Part shown: positions 16,201 to 24,522 of the stretch, in pieces
How the letters are laid out: each line of letters opens with the position of its first letter
Numbering within the stretch: position 1 is the stretch's first letter
From: Muribaculaceae bacterium
Lineage (GTDB): Bacteria > Bacteroidota > Bacteroidia > Bacteroidales > Muribaculaceae
Reading direction: 5' to 3'
Length of the DNA stretch: 42,130 nt
Assembly (NCBI GenBank): GCA_022510465.1
Contig: JAFLTJ010000014.1
Span: forward strand, 1 to 42,130
The notes under the pieces: model-generated
What the model was told of the DNA's origin: nothing
Database searches by the model: none
What the model saw: only the letters and a program-made list of their open reading frames with translations
Program-made: the position numbers and the translations under genes

Positions 16201-17211
16201 ATGATGAAGATGTTCTACAGATTAGCGTTGGCGGCATTTATGCTGGTGGTTATCGCTTGCGGCGGCGAAGATGCGTTTACCGTTGGCGGACAGATTTCTG
16301 ACTATCCAAGCCGAGAAGTGCAGGTTGTGTATATGGCGCAAAACGGTCAGTTTCAATGTGAAACAGTCTTTACCGATGAAAGCGGAAAGTTCAGCATGAC
16401 CGGATATTCCTCTGATTTAACGGCAGTTGAGGTGTTTTTGCACGGAAGCGGGCGTGTGGCGCTTTTGCTTGCAAAGAATGGTGATAAAATCGTGTTTAAA
16501 TGCAATCCCGCTACCGGAGAACTGGTGGTAAAAGGGAATGATGAATCGGCACTGTTGGGGGAATGGATGACGTCAAATAAAAATATATTGGCCGAGCACA
16601 ACAGCGAGGGGATTGACAGGTCTATTGCCGAATTTGTAAGGGCCAATCCAGAGTCGTCGGCGTCGGTTGCTCTGCTGATGACTACATACGACATGCTCAT
16701 AAATCCGTTGCAGGCCGATTCGTTAAGGCGCATGATTGACAAGAAAGCCTACACGGCGCCGTTGGCTGCTCTTGGCGAAATGCTTGACCTTCAAGTTGGT
16801 GTCGCGGCAAAAAAGGCAACTGAGTATATGGTATTGAAAAGCCTTGGAGATACGCTAATTCAGTGGAATTCAGTGAATAGCAAAGTCTCGTTTTTTGCAT
16901 TTGAGGATAATCTGAATTATGCTGACCGCGATACACTACACAGGCTGAATCGAGATTTTAAACGTCGGCAGATGCGCGTTGTGGAGGTTTTCATGGTGCC
17001 CGACAGCGCTGAGTGGAGACGTATGTTGAGCAGCGATACAGCTCGGTGGGAGCGCGGATGGCACCCAGGTTTGACTGGTTCGCAAGCTTTGAGACAGTTT
17101 TTGCCCCCCGCCACGCCCTATTATGTCGTTGTCGATTCGGCCGGAACCCAGTTGTATCGCGGGGTTGACATAAAGGCAGCGGCACAGACCGCAAGACGTG
17201 GAATCAGGTAA
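16201..17211 (+). CDS. Lipoprotein with DUF4369-like domain and degenerate thioredoxin-like C-terminus
   Basis: This 336-residue protein has a lipoprotein signal ending VIAC (Cys20). Residues about 25-115 look like the DUF4369 beta domain (TVGGQISDYPSREVQVVYMAQNG, DESGKFSMTGY) that precedes thioredoxin folds in Bacteroidetes TlpA-like proteins. Residues about 210-336 follow the thioredoxin pattern (VSFFAFEDN, VVEVFMVPDSAEWRRML, TPYYVVVDSAGTQLYRG). No cysteine occurs where the CxxC redox pair should be, so the fold is probably redox-dead. Three in-frame ATG codons lie in the first four positions and the first is used here. It sits 141 bases upstream of the pectin operon on the same strand. Its role is unknown; it could be a structural or binding protein of the cell envelope. 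Confidence 0.75.
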   Translation: MMKMFYRLALAAFMLVVIACGGEDAFTVGGQISDYPSREVQVVYMAQNGQFQCETVFTDESGKFSMTGYSSDLTAVEVFLHGSGRVALLLAKNGDKIVFKCNPATGELVVKGNDESALLGEWMTSNKNILAEHNSEGIDRSIAEFVRANPESSASVALLMTTYDMLINPLQADSLRRMIDKKAYTAPLAALGEMLDLQVGVAAKKATEYMVLKSLGDTLIQWNSVNSKVSFFAFEDNLNYADRDTLHRLNRDFKRRQMRVVEVFMVPDSAEWRRMLSSDTARWERGWHPGLTGSQALRQFLPPATPYYVVVDSAGTQLYRGVDIKAAAQTARRGIR

Positions 17212-17293
17212 TATATTTTGAATTTCAACAGCCTCGTCGGGTAGTTTTTGAAAAAAATATTGGGCGGAGGATTAGATATTGGTAAATTTTTAT

Positions 17294-17301
17294 TATCTTT
17301 A
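17294..17301 (+). promoter_or_regulatory. Candidate -7 box (TATCTTTA) of the pectin/galacturonate operon
   Basis: This is a near-match to TAnnTTTG in the 141-base gap before the GH43 gene. The predicted start is near 17305, giving a leader of about 48 bases. No -33 TTTG sits at the usual spacing, so an activator may be needed. Confidence 0.4.
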
Positions 17302-17352
17302 CGGGGATTTATAATAACCTTAGGTTTGTACTAAACTAAAAACACAAGACAG

Positions 17353-19047
17353 ATGTTAGATTTCAAACGAACTGCCTTATCCGTTTTGGTTGCAACGGTG
17401 TCGCTGGCGCCGGTGGTAGCAGCCACAAACGATTCGGTGTCAAAGACATGGGTTGCCGACTTGGGCAATGGAAAATACAAAAATCCTATATTGTATGCTG
17501 ACTATTCAGACCCGGATGTGGTGCGTGTAGGGGATGACTACTACATGACGGCGTCAAGTTTCTGCGATATACCCGGATTGCCTATCCTGCATTCAAAAGA
17601 TTTGGTCAATTGGGAAATTATCGGTCATGCAATAGCCTCGATGCCATCATACGCGCAATTCGCGCCTGACCCCAGTCATGGAAATGCGGTTTGGGCTCCC
17701 TCTATCCGCTATCACGAGGGTGAGTTTTACATCTACTACGGAGACCCCGATTTGGGTATCTTTATGACTAAGACAAAGAATCCGGCAGGGCCGTGGGAGC
17801 CGTTGGTTCATGTTCACAAGGCAAAAGGGATTATCGACACCTGCCCATTCTGGGATGAGGATGGTAAGGCTTACATTGCTCACGGTTATGCCGGAAGCCG
17901 CGCGGGCGTAAAGAGTATTATCGGAATGATAGAAATGACTCTTGACGGAAAGTCGACAATCGGCCCCGACCGCGTGATTTATGACGGTCATATCGAAAAC
18001 GAAACAATTGAAGGCGCCAAAATGTACAAGCGTGGTGACTGGTATTATATCTTCTCGCCCGCCGGCGGTGTTGCTACCGGTTGGCAGGAAGTGCTTCGTT
18101 CAAAGAGCCCGTGGGGGCCTTACGAGGTTCGTAACGTCATGGACCAGGGTAACACGAATATCAACGGTCCTCATCAGGGCGCATGGATTGATACGCCCGA
18201 CGGAAAAGAGGATTGGTTTATACATTTCCAGGATAAAGGCCCGTATGGTCGCGTGGTTCTGCTTGAGCCAATGAAGTGGAACGAGGATGGATGGCCCGTG
18301 ATAGGCGTTGACAAGGATGGAAACGGTCGGGGCGAGCCGGTGACTACCTACACCAAGCCGGCAGTCGGCAAGACTTATCCGGTGATGACTCCGGCTGAGA
18401 GTGACGAGTTTGATGCCGTGACGCTTGGATTGCAATGGCAATGGAAAGGGAATCCAAATGCGCTGTGGTATATCGCCGATGCAAATGCTTCTCAATTGCG
18501 ACTTTTCTCTCATTGTACTCCGGGAGCCGAGCGCATATACGATATGCCCAACCTTATGCTTCAAAAATTCCCTGCCGAGGATTTTACGGCGACTGCCAAG
18601 GTGCAGTTCTGCCCTCGCAAGAATAATGGCAGGGTTATGACGGGCGAACGTGCAGGCCTGGTTGTAATGGGCTACAACTATGGCGGCCTGGTGTTTGAAA
18701 GCCGTGCCGATGGCCTGTATCTTACCGATGTGCAGGGTCTTAAGGCCAACAAGGGTGGCAAAGAAACCGTTGGAGCCGGCGTGAAAGTGCCCGATGACGG
18801 TAATCTGTACCTGCGAGTGTCGGTTAAGCGTGTAGGGGTGAAAAATCCGAAGGAAAAACCCGATTACAAATGTGAGGCTACTTTCTCCTACAGCCTTGAC
18901 GGAAAGAAATATACCGAGCTTGGTGGCAAACTTAGCGTAACCGAAGGCCATTGGATTGGCGCAAAAGTTGGTCTCTTCTGTTCCCGCGATTGGGAAAGCA
19001 ACGACTCGGGATGGTTGAACGTAGATTGGTTTAGAGTAACAAAATGA
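17353..19047 (+). CDS. Glycoside hydrolase family 43 (beta-xylosidase/alpha-L-arabinofuranosidase type)
   Basis: This 564-residue protein has a signal peptide (about 1-24). A five-bladed beta-propeller follows with the GH43 catalytic set: base Asp53 in YSDPDVV, pKa modulator Asp162 in IIDTCPFWDEDG and general acid Glu220 in TIEGAKMYKRG. Residues about 370-564 form a concanavalin-like beta-sandwich typical of GH43 C-terminal domains (RAGLVVMGYNYGGLVFE, VGLFCSRDWES, DWFRV). The enzyme should release xylose, arabinose or a related sugar; subfamily 12 is likely but I cannot prove it. Its stop overlaps the pectin esterase start by ATGA, and galacturonate catabolic genes follow. A role in trimming pectin side chains is therefore the best inference. 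Confidence 0.9.
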   Translation: MLDFKRTALSVLVATVSLAPVVAATNDSVSKTWVADLGNGKYKNPILYADYSDPDVVRVGDDYYMTASSFCDIPGLPILHSKDLVNWEIIGHAIASMPSYAQFAPDPSHGNAVWAPSIRYHEGEFYIYYGDPDLGIFMTKTKNPAGPWEPLVHVHKAKGIIDTCPFWDEDGKAYIAHGYAGSRAGVKSIIGMIEMTLDGKSTIGPDRVIYDGHIENETIEGAKMYKRGDWYYIFSPAGGVATGWQEVLRSKSPWGPYEVRNVMDQGNTNINGPHQGAWIDTPDGKEDWFIHFQDKGPYGRVVLLEPMKWNEDGWPVIGVDKDGNGRGEPVTTYTKPAVGKTYPVMTPAESDEFDAVTLGLQWQWKGNPNALWYIADANASQLRLFSHCTPGAERIYDMPNLMLQKFPAEDFTATAKVQFCPRKNNGRVMTGERAGLVVMGYNYGGLVFESRADGLYLTDVQGLKANKGGKETVGAGVKVPDDGNLYLRVSVKRVGVKNPKEKPDYKCEATFSYSLDGKKYTELGGKLSVTEGHWIGAKVGLFCSRDWESNDSGWLNVDWFRVTK

Positions 19048-20006
19048 AAAAGATACTTACAATATTGTCGCTTGTGTTGATGCTCGGCACGACTGCGGTT
19101 GGTAATGCAGCCGAGTACAAGCGCAACATAACCGTGGCTCAGGATGGGTCGGGCGACTATAAAACGATTACCGAGGCCCTGGAGGGTATACGTGCTTTTA
19201 TGGACTACACCGTTACGGTAAATATCAAAAACGGAGTGTACCGCGAAAAAGTTGTCGTTCCGGCCTGGCTTGAAAATGTTGAATTTATAGGCGAAAGTGT
19301 CGAGAAAACTATTATTACCTGGAACGACCACGCCAACATCAACAAGATGGGAACTTTCCGCACGTACACTCTTAAAGTTGACGGAACCGACCTCGTTTTT
19401 CGTAACCTGACAATTGAGAACAACGCCGAGCAGCTTGGTCAGGCCGTAGCGCTCCACACTGAGGGTGACCGGCTGACATTCATAAACTGCCGTTTCCTTG
19501 GCAACCAAGACACAATCTATACCGGCGGCAAGCGCACACGCCTTTATTTCTCCAACTGCTATGTAGAGGGGACTACCGATTTTATCTTCGGTCCGGCAAC
19601 GGCGCTGTTTGAGAACTGCGAGATTCGCAGTAAGCGCGATAGCTTTGTCACGGCAGCTTCGACTCCCGAGGATGTTCCCGTGGGTTATGTGTTCTACAAT
19701 TGCCGATTGACAGCCGACGCGGGTGTGACGAAGGTTTACCTTGGCCGGCCGTGGAGACCGTATGCCCATACGGTCTTTATCGACTGTGAAATGGGTGAAC
19801 ATATCACGGCTGCCGGATGGGAAAACTGGCGTAATCCGGAGAACGAAAAAACGGCTCGATATGGCGAGATTGGCAGTACCGGTCCAGGTGCCGCGCAGGA
19901 TGGGCGCGTAAAGTGGGCACGTAGTATCTCGCGAGCCGAAGCGGCGGCGCTTCTTGATTACAACTACATTTTCACCACTGCCGACAGTTGGATTCCGGTA
20001 AAGTAA
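19044..20006 (+). CDS. Pectin methylesterase (carbohydrate esterase family 8)
   Basis: This 320-residue protein has a signal peptide (about 1-23, ending GNAAE) and a right-handed beta-helix. CE8 active-site residues are Gln133 in GQAVAL, Asp156 in GNQDT, Asp179 in TTDFIFG and Arg235 in LGRPW. The enzyme removes methyl groups from homogalacturonan, releasing methanol and exposing galacturonate for depolymerisation. It is translationally coupled to the GH43 gene by a 4-base ATGA overlap and lies 59 bases before uxaB. No polygalacturonase or pectate lyase is in the window, so depolymerisation must depend on other loci or on cross-feeding. Confidence 0.94.
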   Translation: MKKILTILSLVLMLGTTAVGNAAEYKRNITVAQDGSGDYKTITEALEGIRAFMDYTVTVNIKNGVYREKVVVPAWLENVEFIGESVEKTIITWNDHANINKMGTFRTYTLKVDGTDLVFRNLTIENNAEQLGQAVALHTEGDRLTFINCRFLGNQDTIYTGGKRTRLYFSNCYVEGTTDFIFGPATALFENCEIRSKRDSFVTAASTPEDVPVGYVFYNCRLTADAGVTKVYLGRPWRPYAHTVFIDCEMGEHITAAGWENWRNPENEKTARYGEIGSTGPGAAQDGRVKWARSISRAEAAALLDYNYIFTTADSWIPVK

Positions 20007-20065
20007 ATACAAATTAGATAATAAATAATTTCCATAAAATACTAATAATAAAATACATACAAAAA

Positions 20066-21547
20066 ATGAAAGTCTTAAACAGCAAGACTGCACCTAAAGC
20101 AGTCGCTCCCGAGAGAATTATTCAGTTTGGTGAAGGAAACTTCCTTCGTGCGTTTGTTGACTGGATTGTAAAGAACATGAACGACAAGACCGATTTTAAC
20201 TCGTCGGTTGTTGTTCTTCAGGGTATCGAGGATGATTTTGTAATGCAGCTCCTCATCGGTCAGGATTGCATGTATCACGTAAACCTCCAGGGCCGTCTCA
20301 ATGGCGAAATCGTTAACTCATTTACTCGTGTTGACTCTATCAGCCGCGGAGTAAACCCGTTCAAGCAGTTTGACTCATTCTTGGCGCTTGCAGCTCAACC
20401 CGAGATGCGTTTCATTATCTCTAACACAACCGAGGCCGGTATTACATTCAATCCCGAGTGTAAGCTTAACGACCGCCCCGCTTCGGCTTATCCTGCCAAG
20501 CTGACCCAATTGCTGTGGCATCGCTTCAAGACTTTCAACGGTTGCCCGACGAAAGGCTTCATCATCATGCCTTGCGAGCTTATCTTTGAGAACGGCCACC
20601 ACTTGAAAGACTGTGTAAACAAGTACATCGACCTTTGGAAAGAAGACTTTGGCGGCGAATATGAGGCATTTAAGAAATGGTTCAACGAGTACAACTATGT
20701 TTGCGCAACGTTGGTTGACCGTATCGTGCCCGGCTTCCCCCGCAAGGAAATCAACGATATTCAGGCCAAGCTGAACTACAAGGACAACATCGTTGTTCAG
20801 GGTGAGGCTTTCCATGTATGGGTAATCGAGCGCCCCTCAAACATGTCAATAGAGGAACTTGCAGCCGAATTCCCCGCTGAAAAGGCCGGTTTGAACGTTA
20901 TTATTACCGACAGCGAGGCTCCCTATCATGAAAGAAAGGTGACTCTGTTGAACGGTCCTCACACCGTATTGTCGCCCGTCAGCTATCTGAGCGGTGTAGA
21001 CATTGTTCGTGATGCCTGCAACCACCCGGTTCTCGGCAAATATATCCGTAAGGTGCAGTTTGAGGAGTTGATGCAGACTCTGAATCTGCCGATGAACGAG
21101 CTTGAAGAGTATGGTGAAAGCGTGCTCGAGCGTTTCAACAACCCGTTTGTTGACCACCAGGTTACCTCTATCATGCTCAACTCGTTCCCCAAATATCAGA
21201 CTCGTGACCTCCCCGGCGTGAAGACTTATCTCGAGCGTAAGGGCGAGCTGCCTAAGGGTCTTGTTCTTGGTTTGGCTGCAATCATCACTTACTACAAGGG
21301 TGGTAAGCGTGCCGACGGCGCCGACATCGTGCCCAACGACGACGCAGCTATCATGCAGCTGTTGACCGACCTTTGGGCAACCGGCGACACCCGCAAGGTT
21401 GCAGAAGGCGTTCTCGCTGCCGACAAACTTATTTGGAAGGACCACGGTAACCTCAACGAAATCCCCGGCTTGACCGACCTCGTTGTTGAGTATCTTGACG
21501 CCATCCAAAAGAACGGTATGCTTGCAACTGTTGAATCTATTCTCTAA
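20066..21547 (+). CDS. uxaB: Tagaturonate reductase (altronate oxidoreductase)
   Basis: This 493-residue protein belongs to the mannitol dehydrogenase/long-chain polyol dehydrogenase family. The N-terminal Rossmann motif is IIQFGEGNFLRAFVDW, and the substrate domain includes NTTEAGI, MPCELIFENG and LNGPHTVLSP. It reduces D-tagaturonate to D-altronate with NADH in the cytoplasm, the second step of galacturonate breakdown. It is preceded by a 59-base AT-rich gap and followed by uxaA after 21 bases and uxaC after that. The order esterase-uxaB-uxaA-uxaC-transporter supports galacturonate rather than glucuronate, for which a uxuA/uxuB pair would be expected. Confidence 0.95.
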   Translation: MKVLNSKTAPKAVAPERIIQFGEGNFLRAFVDWIVKNMNDKTDFNSSVVVLQGIEDDFVMQLLIGQDCMYHVNLQGRLNGEIVNSFTRVDSISRGVNPFKQFDSFLALAAQPEMRFIISNTTEAGITFNPECKLNDRPASAYPAKLTQLLWHRFKTFNGCPTKGFIIMPCELIFENGHHLKDCVNKYIDLWKEDFGGEYEAFKKWFNEYNYVCATLVDRIVPGFPRKEINDIQAKLNYKDNIVVQGEAFHVWVIERPSNMSIEELAAEFPAEKAGLNVIITDSEAPYHERKVTLLNGPHTVLSPVSYLSGVDIVRDACNHPVLGKYIRKVQFEELMQTLNLPMNELEEYGESVLERFNNPFVDHQVTSIMLNSFPKYQTRDLPGVKTYLERKGELPKGLVLGLAAIITYYKGGKRADGADIVPNDDAAIMQLLTDLWATGDTRKVAEGVLAADKLIWKDHGNLNEIPGLTDLVVEYLDAIQKNGMLATVESIL

Positions 21548-21568
21548 TCTATTGAAACCCTTTTCTAA

Positions 21569-23074
21569 ATGAAGGAATATCTGAAAATTAACCCCGCCGA
21601 CAATGTTGCCGTAGCCATCACTCCACTGAGCAAGGGCACTGTGATTACTGTTGACGGTAATGATATTACCCTCGTCAGCGACATTCCCGCAGGTCACAAA
21701 GTGGCCTTGCGGGACATCGCCGAGGGGGAGAATGTGATTAAGTATGGTTTTCCTATCGGTCACACGCTCCATCCGGTAGCCAAGGGTGCATTCCTTGACC
21801 ACAATGACATCAAGACTAACCTTGCAGGTCAGTTGGACTACAGCGACATCAAGATTTCGGGTGAAAACTGTTGCAGCGTGTATCCTGAGGTAAAGCCGCT
21901 GACATTTGAAGGTTATGAGCGTAAGGATGGCCAGGTTGGTATCCGTAACGAGATTTGGGTAATCCCAACCGTTGGCTGTGTTAACGGTATCGTTAAGCAG
22001 ATTGTTGACCGCCTGAATGCCGAGACCGGCGCCGAGGGTGTTGACGGTATCTTCGGATTCCCTCACAACTACGGTTGTTCTCAGCTTGGTGATGACCACG
22101 AGAATACCAAAAAGATACTTCGCGACATGGTGCATCATCCCAATGCAGGAGGTGTGCTTGTTGTTGGGCTCGGTTGCGAGAACAATCAGCCTGCCGTGTT
22201 CAAAGAGTTCTGCGGCGACTATGATACGGAGCGAGTTCGCTTCATGGTTTGCCAGGAGGTAGAGGGCGACGAGGTTGAATATGGACTTGAGATTGCCCGC
22301 GAGCTTTACAAACAGGCTTGTACTTATAAGCGCACAACACAGCCGGCATCCAAACTGAGAATCGGTCTCAAATGTGGTGGCAGCGACGGTTTCTCGGGCA
22401 TTACGGCCAATCCGCTCCTTGGCGAATTCAGCGATTTCCTTTGCTGCTCGCAGGGTGGTACGACCGTTCTGACAGAGGTGCCGGAAATGTTTGGCGCCGA
22501 AACAATCCTCATGGAACGTTGTATCGACAATGATAAACTTGGCGAGACTATCTCGTTGATTAATAACTTCAAACAGTACTTCCTCAGCCACGGCGAGCCT
22601 GTAGGCGAGAACCCCTCACCCGGAAACAAGGCAGGCGGTATCTCGACTCTCGAGGAGAAAGCACTCGGTTGCACTCAGAAGTCGGGCAAGAGTCCGGTTT
22701 ATGGCGTGATGGAGTATGGCGAACGCATCAGCCACAACGGATTGAACCTATTGTCGGCTCCCGGCAACGACCTTGTAGCATCAACCGCATTGGCCTCGGC
22801 CGGATGTCAGATGGTGCTCTTTACAACCGGCCGCGGGACCCCGTTCGGAACTTACGTGCCTACCGTAAAGGTGTCGACCAACAGTAATCTGGCCCGTCGC
22901 AAACCGACCTGGATTGACTTTAACGCAGGAGTCTTGGTTGAAGATGAGGCTATGGACAGCGTTCTTCGTCGTTTTGTAGACTATATCCTTGAAGTTGCCA
23001 GCGGCCGTCAGGTGAACTCTGAAATTGCCGGTATTCACGAAATTTCAATCTTTAAGAACGGCGTAACACTTTAA
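21569..23074 (+). CDS. uxaA: Altronate dehydratase
   Basis: This 501-residue protein combines an N-terminal SAF domain (about 1-90, with IGHTLHPVAKG) and the large UxaA-type catalytic domain in one chain, as in E. coli. The catalytic part begins at GYERKDGQVGIRNEIWVIPTVGC and includes FPHNYGCSQ, GLGCENNQ and GLKCGGSDGFSG. It dehydrates D-altronate to 2-keto-3-deoxygluconate and needs iron or manganese. It lies between uxaB and uxaC, with gaps of 21 and 26 bases, consistent with one operon. KDG kinase and KDPG aldolase, which complete the route, are not in this window. Confidence 0.95.
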   Translation: MKEYLKINPADNVAVAITPLSKGTVITVDGNDITLVSDIPAGHKVALRDIAEGENVIKYGFPIGHTLHPVAKGAFLDHNDIKTNLAGQLDYSDIKISGENCCSVYPEVKPLTFEGYERKDGQVGIRNEIWVIPTVGCVNGIVKQIVDRLNAETGAEGVDGIFGFPHNYGCSQLGDDHENTKKILRDMVHHPNAGGVLVVGLGCENNQPAVFKEFCGDYDTERVRFMVCQEVEGDEVEYGLEIARELYKQACTYKRTTQPASKLRIGLKCGGSDGFSGITANPLLGEFSDFLCCSQGGTTVLTEVPEMFGAETILMERCIDNDKLGETISLINNFKQYFLSHGEPVGENPSPGNKAGGISTLEEKALGCTQKSGKSPVYGVMEYGERISHNGLNLLSAPGNDLVASTALASAGCQMVLFTTGRGTPFGTYVPTVKVSTNSNLARRKPTWIDFNAGVLVEDEAMDSVLRRFVDYILEVASGRQVNSEIAGIHEISIFKNGVTL

Positions 23075-23100
23075 ATACTAACCATAAAAAACATAGAATA

Positions 23101-24516
23101 ATGAAGCCATTCATGGATAAAGACTTTCTGTTGCTGACTCCTACCGCACAGAAGTTATATCACGAGCATGCGGCAAAAATGCCCATCATAGACTATCACT
23201 GCCACTTGATTCCCAAGATGGTAGCTGATGACCATCGTTTCAAATCAATTACAGAAATCTGGCTCGGCGGAGACCACTACAAGTGGCGCGCAATGCGTTC
23301 AAACGGTGTTGAAGAGCGTTTCTGTACCGGTACTGATACGTCTGACTGGGAAAAATTCCAGAAATGGGCTGAAACAGTACCCTATACGTTCCGTAATCCT
23401 TTGTATCACTGGACCCATCTTGAGTTGAAGACGGCTTTCGGTATCGACAAGCTTCTCAATCCCGAGACTGCACGTGAAATATTCGAGGAGTGTAACGACA
23501 AGTTGCAGAACGACCCCAATATGACGGCTCGCGGGTTGATGCGTCGCTACAATGTTGAAACAGTATGTACTACCGATGACCCTGTTGACTCGCTGGAATA
23601 CCACAAGGCTGTTCGCGATAGCGGTTTTGAAATCAAGATGCTCCCCACATGGCGCCCCGATAAGGCTATGGCTGTTGAAGTGCCTGCCGAATTCCGTGCC
23701 TACGTTGAGAAGCTGGCCGAGGTTTCGGGCGTGGAAATCAACAAGTTTGACGATATGATTGACGCACTTCAGAAGCGCCACGATTTCTTTGAGGAGATGG
23801 GTTGTCGCCTGAGTGACCATGGTATTGAGGAGTTCTATGCAGCCGATTATACCGACGCCGAGGTGCGCGATATCTTCAACAAGGTATATGGCGGCAAGGA
23901 ATTGACTGCCGATGAGATTCTGAAATTCAAGAGCGCTATGCTCGTGATTTTCGGCGAGATGGACTATGCAACCGGGTGGACACAGCAGTTCCACTATGGA
24001 GCTATCCGTAACAACAACTCAAAGATGTTCAAGCTTCTCGGTGCCGACACCGGTTTTGACTCAATCGGCGAGTTTACCACGGCTAAATCATGTGCCAAGT
24101 TCCTTGACACGCTCAACAGCCGCGGCAAGCTGACAAAGACTATTCTTTACAACCTCAACCCGTGTGCCAATGAGGTAATGGCAACCATGCTCGGTAACTT
24201 CCAGGATGGCTCTATCGCCGGCAAGATTCAATTTGGCTCGGGATGGTGGTTCCTGGATCAGAAAGACGGCATGCAGAAGCAGATGAACGCGCTGTCGTTG
24301 TTGGGTCTGCTGAGCCGCTTTGTTGGTATGTTGACCGACTCTCGCTCGTTCCTGTCATATCCGCGTCATGAGTATTTCCGCCGTACGTTGTGTAACCTCG
24401 TTGGTACCGACGTTGAGAACGGTGAAATTCCCTACACCGGCTATGAAGAAGCTCGCGTGAATCAGATGATTGAGGATATCTGCTATAATAATGCTAAAAA
24501 TTACTTCAAATTTTAA
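23101..24516 (+). CDS. uxaC: Glucuronate/galacturonate isomerase
   Basis: This 471-residue member of the amidohydrolase-like uronate isomerase family has the expected length. Metal and substrate motifs include DYHCHLIPKMVADD near the N-terminus, IWLGGDHYKWRAMR, TTDDPVDSLEYH and the late DSRSFLSYPRHEYFRR. It converts D-galacturonate to D-tagaturonate (and glucuronate to fructuronate), the first cytoplasmic step. It is followed after 6 bases by the hexuronate transporter, so import and isomerisation are co-expressed. Confidence 0.96.
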   Translation: MKPFMDKDFLLLTPTAQKLYHEHAAKMPIIDYHCHLIPKMVADDHRFKSITEIWLGGDHYKWRAMRSNGVEERFCTGTDTSDWEKFQKWAETVPYTFRNPLYHWTHLELKTAFGIDKLLNPETAREIFEECNDKLQNDPNMTARGLMRRYNVETVCTTDDPVDSLEYHKAVRDSGFEIKMLPTWRPDKAMAVEVPAEFRAYVEKLAEVSGVEINKFDDMIDALQKRHDFFEEMGCRLSDHGIEEFYAADYTDAEVRDIFNKVYGGKELTADEILKFKSAMLVIFGEMDYATGWTQQFHYGAIRNNNSKMFKLLGADTGFDSIGEFTTAKSCAKFLDTLNSRGKLTKTILYNLNPCANEVMATMLGNFQDGSIAGKIQFGSGWWFLDQKDGMQKQMNALSLLGLLSRFVGMLTDSRSFLSYPRHEYFRRTLCNLVGTDVENGEIPYTGYEEARVNQMIEDICYNNAKNYFKF

Positions 24517-24522
24517 GCGATT

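Noticed and set aside
18888-20093. 401-residue minus-strand ORF opposite GH43 and the pectin esterase
   Set aside because: It is a shadow of two genes with intact active sites, and its translation lacks recognisable domains.
20846-22591. 581-residue minus-strand ORF opposite uxaB/uxaA
   Set aside because: It is antisense to two well-conserved genes, has no family motif, and arises from stop-poor codon bias on the opposite strand.
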